A program made the translations under genes and the position numbers. Positions 33,047 to 40,405 of a stretch of DNA of 64,000 nucleotides are shown here, piece by piece; position 1 is the first letter of the stretch; each line of letters starts with the position of its first letter. The notes beneath the pieces are model-generated. The model saw only the letters and a list, made by a program, of their open reading frames with translations, was not told the DNA's origin and did not search any database. Source of the DNA: Oscillospiraceae bacterium (GTDB taxonomy: Bacteria; Bacillota; Clostridia; Oscillospirales; Acutalibacteraceae); contig JAISXG010000022.1 in the NCBI GenBank assembly GCA_031270605.1, positions 1 through 64,000 of the forward strand, in the 5' to 3' direction.

Positions 33047-34618
33047 ATGAAAGTTCTAACCGCCGACCAGGTGCGCCATGCCGAGGAGCTGGGGCACACA
33101 GGCGGCGTTTCTTATGAAACCATGATGGAAACCGCGGGCACAAACGCCGCTAAGCTGATTGCGGAGGACATCGGAAAAAATCGCCTGCATCTCACATTTG
33201 TATGCGGCAAGGGAAAAAACGGGGGCGACGGCTTCGTCGCCGCGCGCTGGATATGTGAAAACACGCAGCACCGCGTCAGCATGATTCTCGCCTTGGGCGA
33301 GCCGAACGACGCGATGTCTCAGGCAATGCTCGCAAAGCTCAAAGCCACGAATGCCGAGCTGATTGACTATCACGAAGCGCCCGGGCAGGCACTTGAGAGC
33401 ATCGCAAAAGCCAATATCATTGTAGACGCACTGTTCGGCATCGGTCTTGCGGGCGAGGTGCGCGGCGCGGCGCGGGAGGTCATTGAGCACATCAACAAAT
33501 TAAAAAATTTCGTTTATGCCCTTGATATCCCCAGCGGCCTGCTATGCGACAGCAACACGCTCCCGCCCTGCAATGTGAAAGCGGACCTGACCGTCACAAT
33601 GCTCGCGCCAAAACCGGCACTGGTGATGAAGCCCACATCATTCTCCTGCGGTAAGGTTTTGATTGCGGGCATCGGCATCCCCGAGGCTTGCGTTGAACAG
33701 GCCGGCTGTGCGTTTTTTGTGGCCGATAAAAAAGAGCTGCGGCAGGACTTTCCCCCGCGGGCCTATGACGCGCACAAGGGCTGCTTCGGGCATGTGCTTT
33801 GCGTGTGCGGCAGCTACCAAATGCCCGGCGCGGCGGTGCTTGCGGCAAAAGCCGCGCTCTCTTCGGGCGCGGGGCTTGTGAGTGCGGCATTTCCCTCCCC
33901 CGCCTACCCCGCGATTACCGCCCACCTTGTCGAGAGCGTATTTTTACCCGTGGATGCCAATGAAAACGGGCGGTTTTCGGCGCGGGAAACAGAAAAAATT
34001 CTCAACGCGGCGCAAAAAGCAAGCGTCGTGCTGCTCGGCTGCGGCATGGGAACGGACGGCGACACCGCGTCCCTCACCCGCGCAATCATAAAAAATGTGA
34101 CCTGTCCGCTGATTCTTGACGCAGATGGCATAAACATTGTGGCATCAGACATACACATGTTAAAAGAAGCAAAAGGACAAATTGTCATGACGCCGCACCC
34201 GGGCGAAATGGCGCGGCTTTGCGGCACAACGACGGAGCGGGTGAATGAAAACAGGCAAGAAACCGCAAAGGCGTTTGCGAGGGAGCACAACGTGACACTG
34301 CTGCTCAAAGGGGCGAACACGGTGATCGCCGCCCCCGACGGCACATGTTACATGAACCCAACAGGCGTCCCCGCCCTCGCGCGCGGCGGCAGCGGGGACG
34401 TGCTTTCGGGCATCATCGCGGCATTCGCCGCACAGGGGCTTTCCCCTTTGCGCGCATGCGTCGCGGGGGCGTATTTCCACGGCGCGGCGGCGGAAGGCAT
34501 TCATTCGCGCATGGGAGGCATCCTCTCCGGCCCGGAGCATCTGGCCTCGTCAATTCCCGGGCTGATCTTCGGGCTGTTTGCCGATGAATGCTCAGGCCTG
34601 AACAGGCTGCCGGATTAG
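33047..34618 (+). CDS. nnr: Bifunctional NAD(P)H-hydrate epimerase / ADP-dependent dehydratase
   Basis: Repairs damaged NAD(P)HX. The 523-aa fusion has an N-terminal YjeF epimerase domain (about 1-210: FVCGKGKNGGDGFVAARW, DALFGIGLAGEVRG, ALDIPSGL) and a C-terminal ribokinase-like dehydratase domain (about 225-520: VLCVCGSYQMPGAAVLAAKA, MTPHPGEMARLCGT, LARGGSGDVLSGIIAAFAAQ with the catalytic GSGD). The ATG at 33047 follows AAAGGGG by 8 nt. Full length; single gene. Confidence 0.94.
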   Translation: MKVLTADQVRHAEELGHTGGVSYETMMETAGTNAAKLIAEDIGKNRLHLTFVCGKGKNGGDGFVAARWICENTQHRVSMILALGEPNDAMSQAMLAKLKATNAELIDYHEAPGQALESIAKANIIVDALFGIGLAGEVRGAAREVIEHINKLKNFVYALDIPSGLLCDSNTLPPCNVKADLTVTMLAPKPALVMKPTSFSCGKVLIAGIGIPEACVEQAGCAFFVADKKELRQDFPPRAYDAHKGCFGHVLCVCGSYQMPGAAVLAAKAALSSGAGLVSAAFPSPAYPAITAHLVESVFLPVDANENGRFSARETEKILNAAQKASVVLLGCGMGTDGDTASLTRAIIKNVTCPLILDADGINIVASDIHMLKEAKGQIVMTPHPGEMARLCGTTTERVNENRQETAKAFAREHNVTLLLKGANTVIAAPDGTCYMNPTGVPALARGGSGDVLSGIIAAFAAQGLSPLRACVAGAYFHGAAAEGIHSRMGGILSGPEHLASSIPGLIFGLFADECSGLNRLPD

Positions 34619-34733
34619 CCTATGTCAGTTTTACCTCAGGCATAAGACGCTTTGTCCTTTTCTTTTGCGCACCGCACAAAACAGCTCTCTCTTTTCCTGT
34701 TTTGCAATCCTGAGCGGAAAGGACGAACACCAT

Positions 34734-35264
34734 ATGAAAAAATCCCTGATTTCTTTTTTCCTGTGCATCCTCTCACTTGCGTTGCTGCTGACAGGCTGCA
34801 AAAACGGGCTGAACCTGCTCCCTTCAAAAGAGGCGCCCGGCCTGCAAGCGCCGCTGCACCATGATGTGAGCATCCAGTTCGGCGACTTTCAGGGCCGGGC
34901 AAGTCTTTCGGCCGAAAGCTATGAGACTTTTTCACTCTCTTTCAGCGAGCCGCAGAGCATGGTGGGTTTTTCTGTGAAGCTTGAAAACTCCGTTTACCGC
35001 CACGAAATGAACGGCCTCGCCACCGAGCACAAGCAGGACACCATGCCTTCGCAAGATGTGGCATCGCTGCTCTTTTTGCCGCTGCGCTCTGTGATGAAAA
35101 AGGAATACACCGCTGCTTCATACAAAGACGGGGTGTGGACCTATGAGGGCATTGTGGCAAACAGCATCTATTTTGTGACGCAAAATCACGAAACAGGCGA
35201 GCTGATTTCCCTGCGCATCCCTCAAAAACAGTTTGAAGCAAACTTTTTGCCGCCCACGGCATAA
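34734..35264 (+). CDS. Lipoprotein of unknown function (176 aa)
   Basis: Signal peptide MKKSLISFFLCILSLALL with lipobox LLTGC (lipidated Cys about residue 21). The mature part is a beta-rich domain (SIQFGDFQGRASLSAESYET, LENSVYRHEMNGLATE, GELISLRIPQKQFEANF) of the kind found in small LolA/LppX-like or outer-surface lipoproteins. The ATG at 34734 follows AAAGGACG. Downstream of nnr by 116 bp without a clear terminator. Its 3' end borders the inverted-repeat element at 35291. No function can be assigned. Confidence 0.8.
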   Translation: MKKSLISFFLCILSLALLLTGCKNGLNLLPSKEAPGLQAPLHHDVSIQFGDFQGRASLSAESYETFSLSFSEPQSMVGFSVKLENSVYRHEMNGLATEHKQDTMPSQDVASLLFLPLRSVMKKEYTAASYKDGVWTYEGIVANSIYFVTQNHETGELISLRIPQKQFEANFLPPTA

Positions 35265-35290
35265 GCCGGAGCGTTTTTCTGTTTTTTTCT

Positions 35291-35435
35291 CAAAAAAAAC
35301 GCCGCAGACAGTATGCTGGCTCACGATTAAAAAAACTTTAAAAAATCAAGCAAAAGCTTTGATATAAGTGGTTTTGCGCAGATTTTTTAGTTAGTTTTTT
35401 ATGAGTGATCAGCATATATGCCCGCAGCGTTTTTG
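35291..35435. mobile_element. Inverted-repeat element with about 40-bp termini (second family)
   Basis: The left end AAACGCCGCAGACAGTATGC and the right end, minus strand, AACGCTGCGGGCATATATGC are imperfect inverted copies that continue inward through CTG.(T)CAC...AAAAAACT for roughly 40 bp. The centre is AT-rich with AAAAAATC/GATTTTTT and CAAAAGC/GCGCAAAAC-like pairs. It is non-coding, 145 bp, and fills the gap between the convergent lipoprotein and mazF genes exactly. It may be a decayed MITE or a large bidirectional terminator. Confidence 0.55.
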
Positions 35436-35438
35436 CAA

Positions 35439-35789
35439 TCAAGTGGTTTGGCCAAGCCCGAAGCTTACCTGCAGCGCCTGGTTCACCCGCGTCATCTCGC
35501 GGTTGTCGAGCGTGCCCATGCGTTCTTTGAGCCGTTTTTTATCAATGGTTCGCACCTGTTCGAGCAGCACGATGGAATCCTTTTCCAGCCCGCAGCCGGT
35601 CGCGCTCACCTTGATATGTGTCGGCAGATCGGTTTTATACTTCTGGCTTGTAATTGCCGCCGCAATCACGGTGGGGCTGAATTTGTTGCCCACATCGTTT
35701 TGCACAATCAGCACAGGCCGCACGCCGCCCTGCTCCGAGCCGACAACGGGACTTAAATCGGCGTAATAAATATCGCCACGGTTAATCAT
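35439..35789 (-). CDS. MazF/PemK-family endoribonuclease toxin
   Basis: Sequence-specific mRNA interferase of 116 aa: RGDIYYADLSPVVGSEQGGV (active-site loop with GSEQGG and R), RPVLIVQNDVGNKFSPTVI, then a TH-type helix region ending MTRVNQALQVSFGL. It closely follows the Firmicute EndoA/NdoA pattern and length. The start is GTG 35792 or ATG 35789, after CGGAG. The cognate ribbon-helix-helix antitoxin normally lies just upstream in the same operon, but the 180 bp upstream has no such frame. It therefore appears as an orphan, with an antitoxin elsewhere. Confidence 0.9.
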   Translation of the reverse strand: MINRGDIYYADLSPVVGSEQGGVRPVLIVQNDVGNKFSPTVIAAAITSQKYKTDLPTHIKVSATGCGLEKDSIVLLEQVRTIDKKRLKERMGTLDNREMTRVNQALQVSFGLGQTT

Positions 35790-35828
35790 CACTTGTCTCA
35801 CTCCGTTTTAAGTAATATTTGATTTTTT

Positions 35829-35844
35829 CAAGAAGCGCTTCTTG
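35829..35844. promoter_or_regulatory. 16-bp perfect palindrome upstream of mazF
   Basis: CAAGAAGCGCTTCTTG lies 37 bp before the mazF start region. On the minus strand it is followed by an A run, not T, so it is not a terminator of an upstream transcript in that direction. It may be an operator for autoregulation. The rest of the 35845-35960 spacer is very AT-rich and featureless. Confidence 0.35.
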
Positions 35845-35978
35845 TACTCATATTTTTACCGCAACCCACACCAAATAAACACGGCTTTGAAAAATTTTAT
35901 GATTTATTTTTTTAATAGTTTTATATTTTATTTTTTTAATTTAAATATCAATGACCTGCAAACGAAAGGACGAAGAAA

Positions 35979-36725
35979 ATGATTATCAGGCAATTCAACA
36001 GAGCCGAAGACGCAAAGGTCAACCTCACGGCATATCTTCTCTCTGACGAAAACGACCGTGGCCAAAAGCCCTGCCGCGGAGGCATTCTGATTTTCCCGGG
36101 CGGCGGGTATCACATGTGCTCAAACCGTGAGGCCGAACCGATTGCCGCCTCATTTTTAGCCGAGGGCTATCATGCGTTTGTGCTGCGGTATTCGGTGAAA
36201 GAAGACGCGCCGTTCCCGAAGCCTTTGGAGGACGCGGAGTGGGCGCTTGAGCTGCTGTTTAAGCATGCACAGGAGTTTCAGCTTGACAAGGAAAAAATCG
36301 CCGTTTGCGGCTTTTCGGCAGGCGGCCACCTCGCCGCCGCGCTGGGAACGATGGGCCGCGTGCGCCCGCAGGCGATGATTTTAGGCTACCCCTGCATTTT
36401 AGAAAGCATCAGCCCGATTTTGGCCGCACCTGTCCCCTCCCTTGAAAAAGAGGTGGACGATCAAACGCCGCCCTGCTACATTTTCACCACAGCGGAGGAT
36501 CAAACCGTGCCGGTTGAAAACTCGCTGGAATTCGCATTGGCGCTGAGCAGGCAAAACATTCCGTTTGAACTGCATGTGTTTGAAAAAGGCCGCCACGGCC
36601 TCTCGCTCGCAAAGCCCCAGACCGCCTGCGGCGACCCGCACGGCGTCAACCGCGTTTTCGCCCGGTGGCTGCCCATGTGCGTCGACTGGCTGCAGGCGCT
36701 GTTCGGCGGGCCGTATACGCTCTGA
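35979..36725 (+). CDS. Alpha/beta hydrolase, esterase of the acetyl-xylan/Aes type
   Basis: A 248-aa hydrolase. Oxyanion-type GGGYHMCSNREAEPIA (about 47-62), LRYSV, nucleophile elbow CGFSAGGHLAAALG (Ser about 113), acid YIFTTAEDQTVPVENS (Asp about 172) and catalytic His in EKGRHGLSLA (about 205). No signal peptide, so it acts inside the cell, typical of enzymes deacetylating imported oligosaccharides. CGAAAGGACG precedes the ATG. Ends at a strong shared terminator. Substrate inferred only from family. Confidence 0.85.
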   Translation: MIIRQFNRAEDAKVNLTAYLLSDENDRGQKPCRGGILIFPGGGYHMCSNREAEPIAASFLAEGYHAFVLRYSVKEDAPFPKPLEDAEWALELLFKHAQEFQLDKEKIAVCGFSAGGHLAAALGTMGRVRPQAMILGYPCILESISPILAAPVPSLEKEVDDQTPPCYIFTTAEDQTVPVENSLEFALALSRQNIPFELHVFEKGRHGLSLAKPQTACGDPHGVNRVFARWLPMCVDWLQALFGGPYTL

Positions 36726-36738
36726 TTCAAAATTTCAT

Positions 36739-36790
36739 AAAAAGCTTGCCGCACGGCGCATCGGTCTGCGCTGTGCGGCAAGCTTTTTTT
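36739..36790. terminator. Bidirectional terminator
   Basis: AAAAAGCTTGCCGCAC.GCGCA and TGCGC.GTGCGGCAAGCTTTTTTT make a stem of about 20 bp around TCGGTC, with A and T runs on the two sides. It serves both the hydrolase at 35979 and the convergent small gene at 36789. Confidence 0.9.
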
Positions 36791-36950
36791 ATGTTCGCTC
36801 CTCGTAATGTTCGCACGCGGGGGTTGCCGACTCTCTTCTTTTTAATCTTGGATAAACACAATGTCCATACAGGATTTCCCGGTAACTGTTCCCGAATTTA
36901 ATATAATGCTGCCTGAAATGTTTGCATGTTTTACAAGTTTCAGTTTCCAT
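36789..36950 (-). CDS. Small four-cysteine protein (53 aa)
   Basis: METETCKTCKHFRQHYIKFG followed by YGHCVYPRLKRRE and PACEHYEE: a CxxC plus two further Cys, looking like a small metal-binding or knuckle protein. The ATG at 36950 has GAGGTGAGG just upstream; the longer frame to 37022 lacks an SD. Small Cys-rich proteins of this kind are common in Clostridia and uncharacterised. It ends on the shared terminator. Confidence 0.6.
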   Translation of the reverse strand: METETCKTCKHFRQHYIKFGNSYREILYGHCVYPRLKRRESATPACEHYEERT

Positions 36951-37047
36951 CTTCCTCACCTCATATTTTTTAACACAGTTCCCTAATATTTTTCGGTATT
37001 CCATGTTATTACCCTCCATCATAGCACAAACAATCGATATAATGGAC

Positions 37048-37070
37048 TTTTAGACGATAATCGTCTAAAA
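37048..37070. promoter_or_regulatory. 23-bp perfect palindrome upstream of the four-Cys gene
   Basis: Arms TTTTAGACGAT and ATCGTCTAAAA flank a single A, about 100 bp before the start of the gene at 36950, and are followed by AAGTTTTTTT on the plus strand. It could be a dimeric repressor site; the T run also allows a weak terminator in the plus direction, although no plus-strand gene ends here. Confidence 0.4.
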
Positions 37071-37140
37071 AAGTTTTTTTAACAAGTAATCTTTTTGTTT
37101 TATGAGTATTTTGCACCAAAAAACTTAAATAAACGACAAA

Positions 37141-37172
37141 ACACCCTGCATCTCAGAACCGATGCAGGGTGT
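37141..37172 (-). terminator. Terminator of the nagA-SGNH operon
   Basis: ACACCCTGCATC and GATGCAGGGTGT form a perfect 12-bp stem with an 8-nt loop; minus-strand continuation is TTTTGTCG. It lies 20 bp after the SGNH hydrolase stop codon. Confidence 0.88.
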
Positions 37173-37191
37173 CTTTGTATATAAATTCCGT

Positions 37192-37830
37192 TTACAGCAC
37201 ATCCAGAAGCTTCAGGTATTCCGAGGCGATCACCGCATGGCCGACGGACGAGGGGTGCACGCCGTCCTCCGCAAGAACCGGTTCGCTGAACTCCGATTTT
37301 GCCTTCTCCGTCAGAATTGAGTGCAGGGGCAGAAAATAATTCGCATATTCCCTGGCAAGGGACCTCACAAACGCGCGCTTGGGGTCAAGGTCGGGGTGCC
37401 AATCCTTCCTGTCCGGCAGGGAATGCAGCACAAACGGCTCGATCAGCATGATTTTCACCGCGGGGAAATCCTTTCTGATCAGCTCGAGCAGCTGCACATA
37501 CTCCCGCTCAAACCGCTCCAGCGGGCAGGGGTCGCCTCTGTCGAACGCGCGCCAGACGTCGTTGATGCCGATCATAATCGAAATGAAGGTGGGCTGAATC
37601 TCAAAGAAATCCTCGTGATACCGCGCGATCAAATCCCGCACGCGGTTGCCCGAAATGCCTTTGTTCACAAAAGTTGTGGTGTTGCTCGGAAAGAGCGTGT
37701 TGTAAATCGCCTTCACCGTCGCCGGGTAACCGTTGCCGAGGCTTTCAATGTCCTCGCGGTTGCGCTTGCAATCCGTAATCGAGTCCCCCTGAAACAGCAC
37801 AATGTCGCTGTTGCTGAAAAATCTTCCCAT
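37192..37830 (-). CDS. SGNH/GDSL-family hydrolase
   Basis: A 212-aa esterase-type enzyme: block I FQGDSITDCKRN (catalytic Ser about 17), block II GISGNRVRDL, block III MIGINDVWRAFDRG (Asn oxyanion) and block V AEDGVHPSSVGHAVIA with the Asp-x-x-His pair (about 190). No signal peptide. Second gene after nagA (31-bp gap), so deacetylation of amino-sugar oligosaccharides or peptidoglycan fragments is a reasonable inference. It ends at a terminator. Confidence 0.88.
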   Translation of the reverse strand: MGRFFSNSDIVLFQGDSITDCKRNREDIESLGNGYPATVKAIYNTLFPSNTTTFVNKGISGNRVRDLIARYHEDFFEIQPTFISIMIGINDVWRAFDRGDPCPLERFEREYVQLLELIRKDFPAVKIMLIEPFVLHSLPDRKDWHPDLDPKRAFVRSLAREYANYFLPLHSILTEKAKSEFSEPVLAEDGVHPSSVGHAVIASEYLKLLDVL

Positions 37831-37860
37831 ACCAATACTCCTTTATTACGATTAATTATA

Positions 37861-39030
37861 TTAAAGTTCATTTCGGATGATGCTGCCACCCACGCAAACA
37901 AGCTTGATGTTCACCTGCTCGTCAAACAGCACAATGTCGGCGTCCAGCCCCACCCGCAGCGCGCCCTTGCGGCGGTGCACATTCGCAACCCGCGCGGGCG
38001 TTTCGGTGAGCATTTTCACCGCGTCATATAACGGAAGCTGCGCCGAAAGATAAAGATTGCGCAGCAGCGCGCCTGTGGTCGCGACACTGCCGGCAAGGCT
38101 GCTGTAATCGGCAAGCTTCATCACGCCGTCGTCAAACACAACGTCCATGCCGTTTTCCTGCGTATAAACGCGCCCCTCCTGCATGTCGCTGGCCGCAAAT
38201 TCAAGGCCGTCCGTGATCGCATAGGCGCCGTCCGCGCCCTTGCATTTGTATATCAGGCGGATCAGCTCCGCCGGCAGGTGGCGCAGGTCCGCAATGAATT
38301 GCGTTGTGTAAGCGTCGAGCGCCAACCCCGCTTCCACAACGCCGCCCACGCGCAGCAGATTTTCGCGCGTGATCGTCGAACAGGCCGAGAAGATGTGCGT
38401 GATGTCGGAATACCCGTAACATAACGCCTCCTCCACAAGCGAAAACCGCGCGTTGGAATGCGCCACAGAGGCCGTAATGCCGCGCTTCGCGATTTCGGCG
38501 CCAAGCGCAAGCCCGCCGGGAATCTCGGGCGCCGCGCCCATCATCACAATATCTTTGCTGCAATCAAAAAAGTGTTCGGGGGCAAAATCCGCGGGCGTAA
38601 TAATATTTTCGGGGCTTTGCGCGCCGCGCATCTCATAAGAGAGATACGGCCCCTCAAGATGCACGCCCAAAATATTCGCTTTTGTGCAGACCCGCTTCGC
38701 CTCTGAAATCGCCTTTACCGCTTTGAGGATTTTCTCCACGGGTGCGGCAAGCGTGGTGGGGACGACGGAGGTCGTGCCATGATAGGCATGCGCCTCGCAC
38801 ATTGAGAGAATATCGTCAACATTTCCGCTCATCGCGGAGCGTCCGCCGCCGCCATGCACATGTAAATCGATGAAGCCCGGCGAGAGATACAGTCCGCCGC
38901 AATCGACAACTTCGCAGCCGTCAGTATCAAACCGCTCACTGATGGCAACAATAACACCGTTGTCCGCAGCAAGGCAGGCCGTGCGGATTTTGTCGGGAAA
39001 CACAAGCTTCGCATTTTGAAAAACAGTCAT
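37861..39030 (-). CDS. nagA: N-acetylglucosamine-6-phosphate deacetylase
   Basis: Deacetylates GlcNAc-6-P to glucosamine-6-P. A 389-aa amidohydrolase: metal motif FIDLHVHGGGGRSAMSG (about 54-70), ILGVHLEGPYLSYEMRGAQS with metal-ligand Glu (about 125), TASVAHSNA and ITHIFSAC histidines (about 190, 212), and catalytic Asp in GAYAITDG (about 272). The usual HLFNAM reads HIFSAC here, a mild variation. AAAGGGC upstream of the ATG acts as SD. It fits with the GH20 enzyme; nagB is not in the window. Confidence 0.92.
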   Translation of the reverse strand: MTVFQNAKLVFPDKIRTACLAADNGVIVAISERFDTDGCEVVDCGGLYLSPGFIDLHVHGGGGRSAMSGNVDDILSMCEAHAYHGTTSVVPTTLAAPVEKILKAVKAISEAKRVCTKANILGVHLEGPYLSYEMRGAQSPENIITPADFAPEHFFDCSKDIVMMGAAPEIPGGLALGAEIAKRGITASVAHSNARFSLVEEALCYGYSDITHIFSACSTITRENLLRVGGVVEAGLALDAYTTQFIADLRHLPAELIRLIYKCKGADGAYAITDGLEFAASDMQEGRVYTQENGMDVVFDDGVMKLADYSSLAGSVATTGALLRNLYLSAQLPLYDAVKMLTETPARVANVHRRKGALRVGLDADIVLFDEQVNIKLVCVGGSIIRNEL

Positions 39031-39084
39031 GATTTTGCCCTTTCGAAAGAATTTTCAAAATAAAGTATATCATAAAACCGAATC

Positions 39085-39175
39085 AAGAATGCAGTGGTGC
39101 GGGCGAAGCCGCGACAGACGCGGTTTCAGTCCCGTCAACATTCTTCTGACGATTCAAAATCCTTGATTTTGAATC
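39085..39175. repeat. Compound stem-loops in the nagA-secG divergent region
   Basis: Stem-loop 1: AAGAATG (39085-39091) pairs with CATTCTT (39139-39145), enclosing CGGG/CCCG and CCGCG/CGCGG. Stem-loop 2: GATTCAAAATC (39151-39161) and GATTTTGAATC (39165-39175), perfect with a 3-nt loop. A GAATCAAG preceding loop 1 repeats part of loop 2. The block is non-coding and may be a small mobile repeat or a structured leader; no known riboswitch was recognised. Confidence 0.45.
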
Positions 39176-39289
39176 TGTTATACCATAAATCACATTATAA
39201 CAACTATATCCCTCGCCGCATGAAAGTCAACAATCAAAAGGGATTTTTTGAAAAATTTTTATAAAACAGTGAAAAAAACAAAAAAGGGC

Positions 39290-39318
39290 TTGATTTTTGC
39301 TTATTGTTGTGATAGACT
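39290..39318 (+). promoter_or_regulatory. Promoter of secG
   Basis: -35 TTGATT (39290-39295), 17-nt spacer, -10 TAGACT (39313-39318). It gives a leader of about 100 nt before the ATG at 39427. Confidence 0.55.
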
Positions 39319-39426
39319 AATCGGGCGTAAGAGTAAGGAATTGGAACAAGCCCCTCTCCATAAATAACGAATAACAATATTTTTGTTACAAGTACTATCA
39401 CTTCCCTACGGAAAGGATGTTTATAA

Positions 39427-39681
39427 ATGGCATTATATGAGATTATCCTTGGCGTGCTGTTGATTATTGTTTCCGTCTTCATTGTTGTGTTTGTCATGCT
39501 GCAGGAAAGCAAGCAGCAGGGACTTTCCGGCGCGATTGCGGGCGGAAGCTCTGACACGTTCTTTGGCAAAAACAAAGGGCGCACAAGAGAGGCGAAAATG
39601 GCAAGGCTGACAAAATATCTTGCAATTGTGTTCTTCGTGCTGGTTCTCGGCACTTCTTTATTGCTGGCTTTTTTCAGATAA
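39427..39681 (+). CDS. secG: Preprotein translocase subunit SecG
   Basis: An 84-aa membrane protein with two TM helices (ILGVLLIIVSVFIVVFVMLQ and YLAIVFFVLVLGTSLLLAFF) separated by the conserved loop QESKQQGLSGAIAGGSSDTF and FFGKNKGR. This is the SecG layout of the SecYEG channel. GGAAAGGATG precedes the ATG. In many Clostridia secG is followed by rnr and smpB; here tRNA-Lys and the mobile island follow. Confidence 0.95.
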   Translation: MALYEIILGVLLIIVSVFIVVFVMLQESKQQGLSGAIAGGSSDTFFGKNKGRTREAKMARLTKYLAIVFFVLVLGTSLLLAFFR

Positions 39682-39699
39682 AGCATGAAAAAGCCTTTT

Positions 39700-39775
39700 G
39701 ACCCAGTAGCTCAGCAGGCAGAGCACCTGCCTTTTAAGCAGGGTGTCCGGCGTTCGAATCGCCGCTGGGTCACCA
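39700..39775 (+). tRNA. tRNA-Lys (anticodon TTT), CCA encoded
   Basis: 76 nt: acceptor GACCCAG/CTGGGTC, D-arm GCTC/GAGC, anticodon stem CCTGC/GCAGG with loop CTTTTAA (anticodon TTT), T-arm CGGCG-TTCGAAT-CGCCG, and an encoded terminal CCA. The island repeat begins two bases later, so the tRNA 3' end is the integration landmark and remains intact. Confidence 0.97.
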
Positions 39776-39777
39776 AT

Positions 39778-39838
39778 GGAAACTTATAAGAACTTTTACT
39801 TCTTTACAGGCGGTTTCGCCATAACAATGTTCTTATAA
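39778..39838 (+). repeat. Left attachment repeat (attL candidate)
   Basis: 57 of 61 bases are identical to 54652-54712. It contains TTATAAGAAC (39784-39793) and GTTCTTATAA (39829-39838), a perfect 10-bp dyad, as expected around a serine-recombinase crossover. In the recombinase frame it reads KLIRTFTSLQAVSP then stop, that is, it encodes an alternative C-terminus of the recombinase. Confidence 0.8.
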
Positions 39839-39851
39839 ATTTAAACAGAAA

Positions 39852-39891
39852 AACAAGCGGTCAGGGTGATAAACCTTGACCGCTTGTTTTT
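39852..39891 (+). terminator. Terminator next to the left attachment repeat
   Basis: ACAAGCGGTCA.GG pairs with CC.TGACCGCTTGT, followed by TTTT. It occupies the same place relative to the repeat as the terminator at 54726 does to the right copy, so the homology of the two ends extends past the 61-bp repeat in structure. It also terminates tRNA/secG transcription. Confidence 0.85.
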
Positions 39892-40096
39892 GTGAAAATT
39901 TTATGTTATTATTAAAGTAAATATTATAGTAATAATGGGAAGCTAAGAAATGATGTTGTAAAAAAATAAATTTCAAAACTGTGAAATAGCATGGCCTTCC
40001 AGTAGTGTTAATTATCTTACGAGAGAAATGTTTTTCGTGAGTAAAGTCCCAAAAGTTGGTTGTCATATGCAATCGACTTTTTTTCTTTTTTAAGTA

Positions 40097-40125
40097 TTGA
40101 CAAAATTAATATATTTGTATACAAT
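40097..40125 (+). promoter_or_regulatory. Promoter of the DUF1413-methyltransferase-nuclease operon
   Basis: Consensus -35 TTGACA (40097-40102), 17-nt spacer, -10 TACAAT (40120-40125). An imperfect-centre palindrome CAACA-T-TGTTG (40134-40144) lies at the predicted transcription start, overlapping the region just before the SD, and could be an operator. The preceding 39892-40096 is AT-rich with nothing recognisable. Confidence 0.7.
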
Positions 40126-40160
40126 AATATTAACAACATTGTTGAAGGAGAGGTGTTAAA

Positions 40161-40394
40161 ATGTTTAATGTAAATGACTTATTGACCATTGCCCAAAATG
40201 AAATAAACTATGTTAATGTCGGAGAGACGTTTTTACTCAAAGAGCTTTTTAAGGGATATGAATGGAATAGGATTAAAATTAGCGATAGATTATTATTGGG
40301 AACTTTATTTTTAAATTATGCTAATACAAATGCCGATAAAATAATTGCATTGAAAAAAACATCATCAAATCAACAAAAATATAAAAGGATTTAG
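40161..40394 (+). CDS. DUF1413 family small protein (77 aa)
   Basis: MFNVNDLLTIAQNEINYVNV then GETFLLKELFKGYEWNRIKI and DRLLLGTLFLNYANT: the ETFLLKELFKGYEWNRI plus LLLGTLFLNY pattern is that of DUF1413, small proteins common on plasmids and integrative elements of Firmicutes, possibly DNA-binding. GAAGGAGAGG precedes the ATG. It is first in an operon, 11 bp before the methyltransferase gene, so it may regulate or assist that system. Function unknown. Confidence 0.75.
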   Translation: MFNVNDLLTIAQNEINYVNVGETFLLKELFKGYEWNRIKISDRLLLGTLFLNYANTNADKIIALKKTSSNQQKYKRI

Positions 40395-40405
40395 GAGGTG
40401 CTGTC

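Noticed and set aside
39833-40072. Small minus-strand open frame after the left attachment repeat
   Set aside because: It spans the terminator and the attachment repeat, has no SD and no homology pattern.
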